From Halomonas gemina (GTDB lineage Bacteria; Pseudomonadota; Gammaproteobacteria; Pseudomonadales; Halomonadaceae), in contig NZ_JAMJPK010000003.1 in the NCBI RefSeq assembly GCF_023554995.1, forward strand, positions 372,001 to 436,000: a stretch of 64,000 bases of DNA. The letters run 5' to 3'. The notes beneath the pieces were generated by a model, which worked only from the letters and a program-made list of their open reading frames with translations, was not told the origin of the DNA and searched no databases. Made by a program: the position numbers and the translations under genes. This document shows positions 27,418 through 35,919 of this stretch, in pieces; the stretch's first letter is position 1; every line of letters begins with the position of its first letter.

Positions 27418-27903
27418 TCAGAGGGTCACGCGAACCGCCAGCGGATGCTCGTCGCAGTTGTTCCCCTCCCCACCGCGATCGACGACCAGGAACTCCCCTT
27501 CCCGCTCCAGCACCGACTGGATGGCGTGCCAGGTGCCGGCATGGTAGTTGACTCCCTGGCGGCCATCGGTGACGAAGGCGCGCACCTCGGCGGGATCGAT
27601 ACGATCCCCTGGCGGCGCCACCACGATCACGAAGCGCTCCTCGTGCAGCGGCATGAAGGCCTGGCTGCCCAGCGGGTGGCGCTCCAGGAAATCCAGTTCC
27701 AGCGGTATCTCCACGGGCTGGCTGACGAAGATGCTGATCAGTGTCCGCGCGCCCTCCCCCAGGGTCTCGACCCTCGCCAGGTCGTGGTAGCGCCGGGTGC
27801 GCCCGGCGTTGATGGGAAACCAGTCGGCGTTGCGCGTGTCGATGACATCGCCGAAGGGGGCGAAGACCGCCGGCGTCAGCGGCTCGGCTTTCAGTTCCAG
27901 CAT
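27418..27903 (-). CDS. allA: Ureidoglycolate lyase
   Basis: A 161-residue cupin-fold enzyme that splits ureidoglycolate into glyoxylate and urea. ATG at 27903 follows CAGGAGA. Motifs: LTPAVFAPFGDVID, INAGRTRRYHDLA, FLERHPLGSQAFMPL, GVNYHAGTWHAIQSVL and FLVVDRGGEGNNCDEH. It is last in the block puuE-allE-allA and delivers glyoxylate to the gcl operon that follows. The upstream gap to allE holds one copy of a 117-bp repeat. Confidence 0.94.
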   Translation of the reverse strand: MLELKAEPLTPAVFAPFGDVIDTRNADWFPINAGRTRRYHDLARVETLGEGARTLISIFVSQPVEIPLELDFLERHPLGSQAFMPLHEERFVIVVAPPGDRIDPAEVRAFVTDGRQGVNYHAGTWHAIQSVLEREGEFLVVDRGGEGNNCDEHPLAVRVTL

Positions 27904-27945
27904 GTTTATCTCCTGAGCAGGACTGCCTCGATAATCGGGGCTTAC

Positions 27946-28062
27946 CCGGTGACAGGCCCCGGGGTGCCGGACCATTTCGGGGGCGCTGTGACCCCCTCCC
28001 TGGGCGCTACCGATGCCATCCCTGGCATAGGACCCCCTCCAGGCCTGTCCCTGGCGCCCCTC
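27946..28062. repeat. 117-bp interspersed repeat, copy A
   Basis: Aligns without gaps to 28995-29111 with 8 mismatches (about 93% identity), same orientation. Contains small inverted repeats: ATGCCA-TCCC-TGGCAT, and GCGC pairs around CCAGGGAGGGG on the minus strand. Lies in the allE-allA gap. Looks like a REP/MITE-like intergenic element; no coding potential. Confidence 0.85.
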
Positions 28063-28091
28063 AGGTTAGTGACATATCAGCGGGTCGCGTA

Positions 28092-28925
28092 TCAGCGGCT
28101 ACCCAAGCGCAGCGCCGCGTGGCGGTTGACGTCCTTGTAGAGCAGGTAGCGGAAGGGCCCCGGGCCGCCGGCATAGCAGGCCTGGGGGCAGAAGGCGCGC
28201 AGCCACATGAAGTCGCCGGCCTCGACCTCCACCCAGTCCTGGTTGAGGTGGTAGACCGCCTTGCCCTCGAGCACATAGAGGCCGTGTTCCATGACGTGGG
28301 TCTCATCGAAGGGAATCACCGCGCCGGGCTGAAAGGTGACGATATTGACGTGCATGTCGTGGCGCACGTCGGCCGGGTCGACGAAGCGCGTGGTGGCCCA
28401 ACGCCCTTCGGTGTCCGGCATCTCGTTGGGCGCGATGTCGTTCTCGTTGACCACGAAGGCCTCGGGCACCTCGATGCCCTCGACCCGTTCGTAGGCCTTG
28501 CGCACCCAGTGGAAGCGCACCGGGGCATCGGCCTCGTTCCTCACCTGCCAGTCGCTGCCCGGCGGAATGAACGCATAGCCGCCCGGGGTCATGTGATGCC
28601 GCTCATCGGCAAGCGTCAGGGTCAGCTCACCCTCCACCACGAAGAGCACGCCTTCGGCCGCGGGGTCGAGCTCGGGACGCTCGCTGCCGCCACCGGGGGA
28701 GACCTCCATGATGTACTGGGAGAAGGTCTCGGCGAAGCCGGAGAGCGGGCGCGCCAGCACCCAGAGCCGGGTGCCCTCCCAGAACGGCAGGTTGCTGGTG
28801 ACGATATCGCCGAACACGCCCTTGGGGATGACCGCATAGGCCTCGGTGAACACCGCCCGGTCGGAGAGCAGCTGGGTCTGGGGAGGATGACCGCCGGCGG
28901 GAGCGTAGTAGGTGCGTTGTTTCAT
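28092..28925 (-). CDS. allE: (S)-ureidoglycine aminohydrolase
   Basis: A 277-residue bicupin enzyme that converts (S)-ureidoglycine to (S)-ureidoglycolate, releasing ammonia. Two cupin halves are seen: EGVLFVVEGELTLTLADERH and GYAFIPPGSDWQVRN in the first, and FQPGAVIPFDETHVMEHGLY with VLEGKAVYHLNQDWVEVEAGD in the second, which carries the Mn-ligand histidines and glutamate. Its substrate comes from allantoate amidohydrolase, whose gene (allC) is not in this window. The gene is flanked on both sides by the 117-bp repeat in direct orientation. Confidence 0.94.
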   Translation of the reverse strand: MKQRTYYAPAGGHPPQTQLLSDRAVFTEAYAVIPKGVFGDIVTSNLPFWEGTRLWVLARPLSGFAETFSQYIMEVSPGGGSERPELDPAAEGVLFVVEGELTLTLADERHHMTPGGYAFIPPGSDWQVRNEADAPVRFHWVRKAYERVEGIEVPEAFVVNENDIAPNEMPDTEGRWATTRFVDPADVRHDMHVNIVTFQPGAVIPFDETHVMEHGLYVLEGKAVYHLNQDWVEVEAGDFMWLRAFCPQACYAGGPGPFRYLLYKDVNRHAALRLGSR

Positions 28926-28994
28926 GGGGTGTCCTGAAGAAACGTTGGGTCGATAAAAAGCGCTTGCTGGCAGCCGATATCGCTCGAGGCTGTT

Positions 28995-29111
28995 CCGGCG
29001 ACCGACCCCGGGGTGCCGGACCAGATCGGGGGCGCTGTGAACCCCTCCCTGGGCGCTACCGATGCCATCCCTGGCATAGGACCCCCTCCAGGCCTGTCCC
29101 CGGCGCCTCTC
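28995..29111. repeat. 117-bp interspersed repeat, copy B
   Basis: Direct-repeat partner of 27946-28062, in the puuE-allE gap. The start-to-start distance is 1049 bp, so recombination between copies would remove exactly allE. Both copies lie in intercistronic gaps of one transcript and would fold in RNA. Confidence 0.85.
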
Positions 29112-29204
29112 GCTACGCTCATGGACATTGCCATGGCACTCGCCGGCTATTCGCCATCAAATCAAGAGATTGTTCAGCCTCGAGTGTTACGGCTGTTCAA
29201 GGGG

Positions 29205-30143
29205 TCAGCTACCCGGCGCCGGATGGTGCTCCGCCCAATGGCGGGCGATGTCCACGCGGCGGGTCACCCAGACCCGGTCGTGGGCCTCGATATGGTCGAG
29301 GAAGCGCTGCAGGGCGCGGAAACGCCCCGGGCGGCCCAGCAGGCGGCAGTGCATGCCCACCGAGAGCATCTTCGGCGACTCCTCCCCCTCCGCGTAGAGC
29401 ACGTCGAAGGCATCCCGCAGGTAAGTAAAGAAGTGATCCGCGGTGTTGAAGCCCTGGGGAGCGGCGAAGCGCATGTCGTTGCTGTCCAGGGTATAGGGCA
29501 CGATCAGATGGTCGTGCTCCACGCCCTGGCTGTCGCGTTCGCGGGTCCAGAACGGCAGGTCGTCGCCGTAGTAGTCGCTGTCATACAGGAAGCCCCCCTC
29601 GTCGAGCACCAGCCGGCGGGTATTGGGGCTATCGCGCCCGGTGTACCAGCCCAGCGGCTTCTCCCCAAAGAGGCGCTGGAAGATCGCCATCGCCTTCTTA
29701 AGGTGCTCACGCTCGACCTCTTCCGGCACCTCCTGGTAGTGGATCCAGCGGTAGCCATGGCAGGCGACCTCGTGGCCCAGCTCCTTGAAGGCATGGGCCA
29801 CCTCGGGGTGGCGCTCCAGGGCCATGGCCACGCCGAACACGGTGAGCGGCAGGCCACGGCGCTCGAACTCGCGCAGGATGCGCCACACCCCGGCCCGTGA
29901 GCCGTACTCGTAGATCGACTCCATGCTCAGGTGGCGATCGGGAAAGGCGGGGGCACCGATGATCTCGGAGAGGAACTGTTCGGAACCCTCGTCGCCGTGC
30001 AGCACGCAGTTCTCGCCGCCCTCCTCGTAGTTGAGCACGAACTGCACGGCAATCCTCGCCCCGCCCGGCCAGTTGGCATGGGGCGGGGTGCGGCCATAGC
30101 CGATCAGGTCTCGGGGATAGTCGGAGGATGGAACGTGCGTCAT
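29205..30143 (-). CDS. puuE: Allantoinase PuuE (polysaccharide-deacetylase fold)
   Basis: A 312-residue metal-independent-type allantoinase, which opens (S)-allantoin to allantoate. ATG at 30143 follows AGGAAG. PuuE landmarks: RDLIGYGRTPPHANWPGGARIAV in two blocks, VLNYEEGGEN, SIYEYGSRAGVWRI, EVACHGYRWIHY, GWYTGRDSPNTRRL, SDYYGDDLPFW and SVGMHCRLLGRPGR. It heads the minus-strand block puuE-allE-allA and is divergent from hpxA. A TGTATACA site is 65 bp upstream and a second one 165 bp upstream. Confidence 0.95.
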   Translation of the reverse strand: MTHVPSSDYPRDLIGYGRTPPHANWPGGARIAVQFVLNYEEGGENCVLHGDEGSEQFLSEIIGAPAFPDRHLSMESIYEYGSRAGVWRILREFERRGLPLTVFGVAMALERHPEVAHAFKELGHEVACHGYRWIHYQEVPEEVEREHLKKAMAIFQRLFGEKPLGWYTGRDSPNTRRLVLDEGGFLYDSDYYGDDLPFWTRERDSQGVEHDHLIVPYTLDSNDMRFAAPQGFNTADHFFTYLRDAFDVLYAEGEESPKMLSVGMHCRLLGRPGRFRALQRFLDHIEAHDRVWVTRRVDIARHWAEHHPAPGS

Positions 30144-30207
30144 GGCGAAGCTTCCTGGTTGTTCTGGTACCTTCCACCCGCGAAGCAGCCGGGGGTGGCA
30201 AAAATTG

Positions 30208-30215
30208 TGTATACA
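30208..30215. promoter_or_regulatory. TGTATACA palindrome, puuE-proximal
   Basis: Perfect 8-mer within ATTGTGTATACAATAC, 65 bp from the puuE start. Confidence 0.6.
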
Positions 30216-30307
30216 ATACAAAGATAGAGTGTACCCATGTCATCCGCAACCCCCTCGCCGAAGCCCCGAGCAAGATCATCCTGGGCGAGGACTTCATTCC
30301 CAAATAT

Positions 30308-30315
30308 TGTATACA
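30308..30315. promoter_or_regulatory. TGTATACA palindrome, middle of puuE/hpxA region
   Basis: Perfect 8-mer within AATATTGTATACAGTTT, 100 bp from the puuE-proximal copy. Confidence 0.6.
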
Positions 30316-30548
30316 GTTTTTATTTAAAAATGTGCGCATTTTTATGATAATCGTGTAGTCGAACTACTCTGACAGTCCGGCGACAGATACAATCACCGCA
30401 CGTCATCTATATTAACCAACTGATATTAGAAGGATAAATTTACGATCACGGCGCTGCACATTCGGACTTGCAGCCTGTGCTGACGAGGGCTATTTTGTGT
30501 ACAAAGATAAAATATCTTGTTCACGAAAAATCCAGGAGAGCCCGCGTC

Positions 30549-31295
30549 ATGCACATCCGCGTCATCAACCCCAACACCAGCGCCGAGATGACGGCAACGA
30601 TCGGCGAGGCGGCGAGCCGCATCGCCTCCCCCGGGACCCGCATCTCTGCGCGCCACCCCGACCATGGGCCCGTCTCCATCGAGAGCCACTTCGACGAGGC
30701 CGTCAGCGCGGTCGGCGTACTCGAGGAGGTGCTGGCCGGCGAGCACGAAGGCGCCGATGCCTATGTGATCGCCTGTTTCGGCGACCCCGGCCTGCTGGCC
30801 GCGCGTGAGCTGACCCGGGCGCCGGTGATCGGTATCGCCGAGGCCGCCTTCCATATGGCGACGCTGATCAGTACCCGCTTCTCCATCGTCACCACCCTGG
30901 GGCGCACCGGCATCATCGCCGAGCACCTGCTCGACCAGTACGGCTTCTCCCACCACTGCCGCCGGGTGCGCGCCGCGGAGATCCCGGTGCTCGACCTGGA
31001 GGAAAACGGCGATGCCGCCCTGGTGCGCATCATCGATGAGTGCCGGCGGGCCCGCGACGAGGACAACATCGGCGCCATCGTGCTGGGCTGCGGCGGTATG
31101 GCCGACCTGACCGACACCATCAGCCGCGAGGTCGGCCTGCCGGTGGTCGAGGGGGTGACCGCCGCCGTCAAGCTGGCCGAGGCTCTGGTCGGCCTGGGGC
31201 TTTGCACCAGCAAGCATGGCGATCTGGCGTTCCCTCGCCCCAAGCCCTTCACGGGACGCTTCGAGGGCCTATCGCACCTGCGGCCCACCCGATGA
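30549..31295 (+). CDS. hpxA: Allantoin racemase / Asp-Glu-hydantoin racemase family
   Basis: A 248-residue two-cysteine racemase. ATG at 30549 follows AGGAG. The catalytic pair is Cys76 (VIACFGDPG) and Cys181 (VLGCGGMAD); the N-terminus RVINPNTSAEMT is the usual oxyanion region. Position between allantoinase and allantoin-type permeases supports allantoin racemase, which makes both enantiomers available to (S)-specific PuuE; a hydantoin racemase cannot be excluded on sequence alone. First gene of a plus-strand operon with two NCS1 permeases. Confidence 0.88.
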   Translation: MHIRVINPNTSAEMTATIGEAASRIASPGTRISARHPDHGPVSIESHFDEAVSAVGVLEEVLAGEHEGADAYVIACFGDPGLLAARELTRAPVIGIAEAAFHMATLISTRFSIVTTLGRTGIIAEHLLDQYGFSHHCRRVRAAEIPVLDLEENGDAALVRIIDECRRARDEDNIGAIVLGCGGMADLTDTISREVGLPVVEGVTAAVKLAEALVGLGLCTSKHGDLAFPRPKPFTGRFEGLSHLRPTR

Positions 31296-31435
31296 CTGGC
31301 ACACATCCTGCTTGACCCTCTTGAATCGCCATAACCACAAGACGCCACAGGCGCACGCCACGCCGCAAGCCTTCCACGGCAGCCCCCTGCCGGAAGACAA
31401 CCACAAGCACAGAAACGACTTGCGAGGACATCACC

Positions 31436-32821
31436 ATGAGTCATCCCACTCCCGACAGCACGACCGCAGCCGCAGGACTCGCCGCCTCCCCCTCATCCGC
31501 CGCCGACCGGGACACCAAGGCCCCCGGTGAGGAGTCCCTGGCCCCGCAGCGAACCCGGATCATGGGGCGCAGTTCCTACTTCCTGGCCTGGTTCGGCGGC
31601 TGCGTTTCCATCGGCACCTTCACCATGGGCTCCAGCGTAGTGGGCACGCTGAACCTGATTCAGGCCACCTTGGCCATCGCCATCGGCTGCTTCGTGATCG
31701 GCATCGCCCTGGCCATCAATGGTGCTGCCGGCTACAAGTACGGCATACCCTTCATGGTGCAGGCGCGCAGCGCCTTCGGCTTCACCGGGACGCGACTGCC
31801 GGGCCTGGTACGTGCCGTGCCGGCGGTGGTGTGGTATGGCTTCCAGAGCTGGATCGGCGCCGGGGCCCTCAACATGGTCTCGGCCACGCTGTTTGGCTTC
31901 GACAACCTGGTGTTCTTCTTCATCACCTTCCAGTTCCTGCAGATCGGCCTGTCGGTGATGGGCTTCCAGGGCATCAAGTGGCTGGAGAACATCGGCAGCG
32001 CCTTCATCCTCGCCTCGCTGGTCTACATGTTCTACAGCACGGTGGTGCGCTACGGCGACGTGCTCTCCGCCAACCTGCTGACCATGGAAGGCTCCTGGGG
32101 CCTGCCCTTCTGGGGCGCCACCATGCTGTTCCTGGGCATCTACAGCACCATGATGCTCAACGTCAGCGACTATGCCCGGGAGCACAAGACCGGCACCGGC
32201 CAGGGCCTGCTGACCACCATCTACGCCATGTCGATCCTGCCCTGCACCCTGTTCATGGGCCTGATCGGCTACATGGTCTCCGAGGCCACCGGCACCGCCG
32301 ACCCCATCCAGGTGTTCGCCAACGCCGTGGACAACACTCCGCTGCTGATGACCACCCTGCTGTTCATCGCCTTCGCCCAGGTCACCACCAACGTGCTCAA
32401 CAACGTGGTGCCGCCGACCTATGTGCTGATGGACGTCTTCAAGATGAAGTTCCGCACCGCCACGGTGCTGGTCGGCCTGCTGGCCTTCGCCACCTTCCCC
32501 TGGAAGCTGGTGCAGCCGGATTCCGCCGCCGGCCTGCAGCTGTTCGTGCAGACCTACTCGGCCTTCCTCGGCCCGATCTTCGCCGTGCTGGTGGTCGACT
32601 ACTACCTGATCCGCCGCCGTACCCTCGATCTGGGCAAGCTGTATGACGAGAACGGCCCCTACCGGGGCGTGAACCTGGCCGCCCTGATCGCCACCGCCGT
32701 GGGCATCGTCGCCGCGCTGACCTTCTCCTCCATCTCCTGGTACGCCAGCCTGATTCCCGCCGGCCTCACCTACTTCCTGCTGATGAAACACTGGGCCCCC
32801 TGCCAGCGCTTCTGCCAGTAA
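31436..32821 (+). CDS. NCS1 family permease (allantoin/nucleobase:cation symporter)
   Basis: A 461-residue membrane protein with 12 predicted helices and a hydrophilic N-terminus of about 40 residues. NCS1 landmarks: the YGIPFMVQARSAFGFTG segment after helix 2, WYGFQSWIGAGALNM, and VVPPTYVLMDVF in helix 8 region. GAGGAC lies before the ATG. The context (allantoin racemase upstream, allantoinase divergent) suggests allantoin, hydantoin or a purine as substrate. A second, distinct NCS1 gene follows. Confidence 0.88.
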   Translation: MSHPTPDSTTAAAGLAASPSSAADRDTKAPGEESLAPQRTRIMGRSSYFLAWFGGCVSIGTFTMGSSVVGTLNLIQATLAIAIGCFVIGIALAINGAAGYKYGIPFMVQARSAFGFTGTRLPGLVRAVPAVVWYGFQSWIGAGALNMVSATLFGFDNLVFFFITFQFLQIGLSVMGFQGIKWLENIGSAFILASLVYMFYSTVVRYGDVLSANLLTMEGSWGLPFWGATMLFLGIYSTMMLNVSDYAREHKTGTGQGLLTTIYAMSILPCTLFMGLIGYMVSEATGTADPIQVFANAVDNTPLLMTTLLFIAFAQVTTNVLNNVVPPTYVLMDVFKMKFRTATVLVGLLAFATFPWKLVQPDSAAGLQLFVQTYSAFLGPIFAVLVVDYYLIRRRTLDLGKLYDENGPYRGVNLAALIATAVGIVAALTFSSISWYASLIPAGLTYFLLMKHWAPCQRFCQ

Positions 32822-32888
32822 ATCCGGCACGATGGCTCGACGCGACCCAGTCGAGCCGTTTCCCCGACAATGACAAAGGTGACCCCCG

Positions 32889-34346
32889 ATGAAAGAGAGC
32901 GAGCTGGGCATCCAAGCGATCGACCCGACACTGTACAACGCGGACCTGGCCCCGATTCCGCACAGCAAGCGTTCCTGGGGCGCCTTCGAGATCTTCAACG
33001 TCTGGTCCAACGACATCCAGAGCCTGTTCGGCTACACCCTGGCGGCCTCACTGTTCCTAACCTACGGGTTGAACGGCTGGGCGGTGATGGCGGCCATCAT
33101 CCTGGCCGGCATCATCGTGATGTATCTGGTCAACCTGACCGGCAAGCCCAGCGTGAAGTACGGCATCCCCTTCCCGGTGATGGTACGCGCCAGCATGGGA
33201 GTGCGCGGCGCCAACCTGCCGGCGATGCTGCGGGCCATCATCGGCATCTTCTGGTACGGCGTGCAGACCTACTTCGCCTCCACCGCGGTGGCCCTGCTGA
33301 TTACCGCCCTCTTCGGTGCCGGCGACGGCTCGACCTTCCTCGGCCTCTCCGGTGTGGCCTGGGTCTCCTTCGTGATCGTCTGGCTGTTCCAGATCGCGAT
33401 CTTCTGGCAGGGCATCGAGCGCATCAAGCACTTCCTCAACTGGGCAGGCCCGCTGGTCTACGTGGTAATGGTGGTGCTGATGATCGTGGTCTGGCTCCAG
33501 GCCGGCAGCGAGCTGTTACCCGCGGTGAGCACCATCTTCAGCGGCGACGACAGCGACTCCGGCAGTGCCGTGGGCGCCTTCCTGGCCATCGTCGGCACCA
33601 TGGTCGCCTACTTCGCCGCGGTGGTGATCAACTTCGGCGACTTCACCCGCTTCGTGAAGACCGAGCGCCAGATGAAGCTCGGCAATCTGCTCGGCCTGCC
33701 GCTCAACGTGGCCTTCTTCTCGTTCATTGCCCTGATCATCACCGCCGGCACCCTGGTGCTGTTCGGCGAGGCCCTGACCAACCCGGCGGACATCGTCGAG
33801 CGGGTCGATTCTTTGCCGTTGACCATCGTCGCGGCACTGACCTTCTTCGCCGCGACCGTGGGCATCAACCTGGTGGCCAACTTCATTCCCCCGGCCTATG
33901 ACCTGGCCAACCTCTTTCCCAGCAGGATCAGCTTCAAGATCGGTGGCCTGATCACGGCGATCATCGCCTTCTTCGTCGGCGCGCTGTGGGTCTCGCTGAT
34001 CAGCCAGATCGGGGTGCCCGGCTTCGTCAATGCGCTGGGTGCCATCGTTGCGCCCTTCTACGGCATCATCGTGGTCGACTACTACCTGGTGAAGCGCCAG
34101 CACCTCGACATGCAGCAACTGTTCTCCTCGGCCCCGGACAGCGCCTACTACTACGTCAAGGGCTGGAACCGGAAGGCACTGATGGCGTTCGGGCTGGCCG
34201 CCCTGTTCTCGATCTCCTCGGTGTGGGTGCCGGCCCTGGCGGCGCTGAACGGCTTTGCCTGGCTGATCGGCGCCGGGCTCGGCGGCCTGTTCTATTACGT
34301 TCTGATGCGCCACCATGCGGTCGCGGCCGCCCCGACCCGGTCGTAA
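32889..34346 (+). CDS. Second NCS1 family permease
   Basis: A 485-residue NCS1 transporter, clearly different from its neighbour: N-terminus with NADLAPIPHSKRSWGAFEIFN and WSNDIQSLFGYTLA, then YGIPFPVMVRASMGVRGANLP, FWYGVQTYFAS and NFIPPAYDLANLFP. These blocks resemble the PucI/FurD-type allantoin and uracil permeases more than the first NCS1 gene does. AAAGGTG precedes the ATG. Divergence between the two suggests different substrates rather than a recent duplication. Ends the hpxA operon. Confidence 0.88.
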   Translation: MKESELGIQAIDPTLYNADLAPIPHSKRSWGAFEIFNVWSNDIQSLFGYTLAASLFLTYGLNGWAVMAAIILAGIIVMYLVNLTGKPSVKYGIPFPVMVRASMGVRGANLPAMLRAIIGIFWYGVQTYFASTAVALLITALFGAGDGSTFLGLSGVAWVSFVIVWLFQIAIFWQGIERIKHFLNWAGPLVYVVMVVLMIVVWLQAGSELLPAVSTIFSGDDSDSGSAVGAFLAIVGTMVAYFAAVVINFGDFTRFVKTERQMKLGNLLGLPLNVAFFSFIALIITAGTLVLFGEALTNPADIVERVDSLPLTIVAALTFFAATVGINLVANFIPPAYDLANLFPSRISFKIGGLITAIIAFFVGALWVSLISQIGVPGFVNALGAIVAPFYGIIVVDYYLVKRQHLDMQQLFSSAPDSAYYYVKGWNRKALMAFGLAALFSISSVWVPALAALNGFAWLIGAGLGGLFYYVLMRHHAVAAAPTRS

Positions 34347-34409
34347 GCGCGCTCCTGCGCCTTGACCGCCCCCTCGGGCCGACTGGCCCGGGGTGTCGGG
34401 CGGGAACGG

Positions 34410-34988
34410 CTAGGGTTTCAGGGAGTTCAGTACCCGCAGGGCACAGCGCGCATGCACTCCCAGCAGGACGACGGCGGTAGGCAGATACACGAACAGCCAG
34501 GCCGCATACTCCTGCAGGTAGAGGATGATCGACGGAAACACCACCACCAGCAGATAGAAGACGCCCCAGAAGCCATTGGCCGCGGGGGCATGGTAGCGCC
34601 GGAACCAGTCCGGCCAGCCGCTGGCGATATGGAACAGCTCGCCGCGATCACCGGCGGCACGGTTGAGGACCCGTTCCAGGGCTTGCATGCGCTGTAGATG
34701 GAAGAAGAAGATCGACTGCTTGAGGAGATCGAAGAACATCACCATCACGATCACCAGCAGCAGCACCAGGAACCCCACCGGGGTCACCGGCTGCTGAAGC
34801 TGAGCATCCAGCTCGAACAGGCGCGCCAGGGGATCCCAGGCCAGCAGCGCGCCGATGGAGCCGAACAGGCGGATGTCCCCCAGCGACCGTTGGATATAGT
34901 CATTGCAGACATTACTGAGCCGGACATACTCCTCATAGACTCTGTCCAGGGGAATCTCTTCCGGAGCGTCATCTGGCGGTAGGGACAC
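34410..34988 (-). CDS. Uncharacterised membrane protein with three C-terminal helices
   Basis: Not recognised. The frame is open far upstream into the neighbouring GntR gene, but no ATG fits; GTG at 34988 with GGGTGAT upstream gives a 192-residue protein, TTG further up is possible. The N-terminal 85 residues are soluble (YEEYVRLSNVCNDYIQRSL). Hydrophobic segments follow at about 87-112, 154-172 and 177-195. A short soluble stretch between the first two is rich in aromatic and charged residues (GWPDWFRRYHAP). It stands alone between the permeases (convergent) and the galactonate operon (divergent). Function unknown. Confidence 0.55.
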   Translation of the reverse strand: MSLPPDDAPEEIPLDRVYEEYVRLSNVCNDYIQRSLGDIRLFGSIGALLAWDPLARLFELDAQLQQPVTPVGFLVLLLVIVMVMFFDLLKQSIFFFHLQRMQALERVLNRAAGDRGELFHIASGWPDWFRRYHAPAANGFWGVFYLLVVVFPSIILYLQEYAAWLFVYLPTAVVLLGVHARCALRVLNSLKP

Positions 34989-35119
34989 GGCAGTATCACC
35001 CGAGAGCCTCTTCCATGACCTCAGTATGGCGTGCCCCCGGGGGCCTGCCAGTGCCAACGAGGCGGATGGTTGAGCCTGCTTTCGAGTTCCCAGGAGTCGA
35101 TCTTCGTGCGCCCTTGTAA

Positions 35120-35132
35120 AATGTCTGACATT
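35120..35132. promoter_or_regulatory. AATGTCTGACATT palindrome in the galactonate operon promoter
   Basis: 13-bp palindrome (AATGT-CTG-ACATT) lying between TTGTAA (35114-35119) and TATAAG (35139-35144), i.e. within the likely -35/-10 spacer region, about 25 bp before the GntR start. A good place for repression by the adjacent regulator; the assignment is inference. Confidence 0.6.
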
Positions 35133-35154
35133 AGCTAGTATAAGATCAGATATT

Positions 35155-35919
35155 ATGACGGACCCGATGATGCTCGACGACCTTGCCCTTCCCGCCGACG
35201 GCGGCGCCCCGGCCCTGGCGGCGGTCCTTGCCCGCGCCATCCTCTCGGGTCGGCTACCGGCCGGGAGCGACTTCCCGCGGGAGAAGGACCTCTGCGAACG
35301 CTTCGCCGTGAGCCGCAACCGGGTGCGCAATGCCCTGGCCAGCCTGGCCGCCACCGGGCTTGTCGAACGCACCGCGGGGCGCGGCAGCCGGGTGCGCGAG
35401 GTCACCGACTGGCACCTGCTCGACCCCCTGATGAGCGACTGGCTGGCCGGCCTGGAGCGTCCCGACCCGCGCCTGGTCCGTGAGATCTATGCCTTCCGCC
35501 TCTCCGCGGAGCCTCAGGTGGCCGAGCTGGCCGCCCTGGCGGCGGACGGCCGTGACCTGGCGCGCCTGGAGAACGCCTTCGCGGGCATGCGCGATACCGC
35601 AGGCCCAGGCCTGCACCAGCAGCACGCCGAGCATGACGTCGCCTTTCATGATGGCGTCTACCAGGCCACCCACAACCTGGTATGGCGCCAGATGGGCCAC
35701 CTGCTGCGCCCCTCCATCATCGCACTGATCCAGCGCTCCCAGCACCATGCCGACTCCCTGGAGGACAGCCTCGAGCGCCACCGCCGGGTGATGGAGGCGA
35801 TCCGCCTGCGCCAGCCGGAGGCCGCCCGCCGGGCGGCCCTGGCGGTGCTCGAACGCACGGCGACGGACCTGGGACTGCTACCCGACTCCCCTCTCCCTAC
35901 CGAAGGACACCCCATATGA
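35155..35919 (+). CDS. GntR/FadR family regulator of galactonate genes (DgoR-like)
   Basis: A 254-residue FadR-type regulator: winged HTH at about 25-80 ([24 protein letters not shown]) and an all-helical FCD domain. It opens the galactonate operon and overlaps dgoD by ATGA, like E. coli dgoR before dgoKADT, so local repression released by galactonate is a fair inference. Neither the ATG at 35155 nor the one at 35167 has a ribosome site. A -10-like TATAAG at 35139 would start the mRNA within a few bases of 35155, so a nearly leaderless message is possible. Confidence 0.85.
   Translation: MTDPMMLDDLALPADGGAPALAAVLARAILSGRLPAGSDFPREKDLCERFAVSRNRVRNALASLAATGLVERTAGRGSRVREVTDWHLLDPLMSDWLAGLERPDPRLVREIYAFRLSAEPQVAELAALAADGRDLARLENAFAGMRDTAGPGLHQQHAEHDVAFHDGVYQATHNLVWRQMGHLLRPSIIALIQRSQHHADSLEDSLERHRRVMEAIRLRQPEAARRAALAVLERTATDLGLLPDSPLPTEGHPI

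Larger units (their letters stand above)
30144..30548. promoter_or_regulatory. Divergent puuE / hpxA control region (405 bp, no gene)
   Basis: AT-rich compared with its surroundings and without coding potential. Holds TGTATACA at 30208-30215 and 30308-30315, a looser TGTGTACA at 30496-30503, the inverted repeat AAAAATG-TGCG-CATTTTT at 30326-30343, and AAGATA-AAA-TATCTT at 30504-30518 just before the hpxA ribosome site. Consistent with a jointly controlled divergent promoter. Confidence 0.7.

Noticed and set aside
30326-30343. AAAAATG-TGCG-CATTTTT as a transcription terminator
   Set aside because: The stem is A/T-only apart from one pair and lies in a divergent promoter region; it is more likely an operator or incidental.
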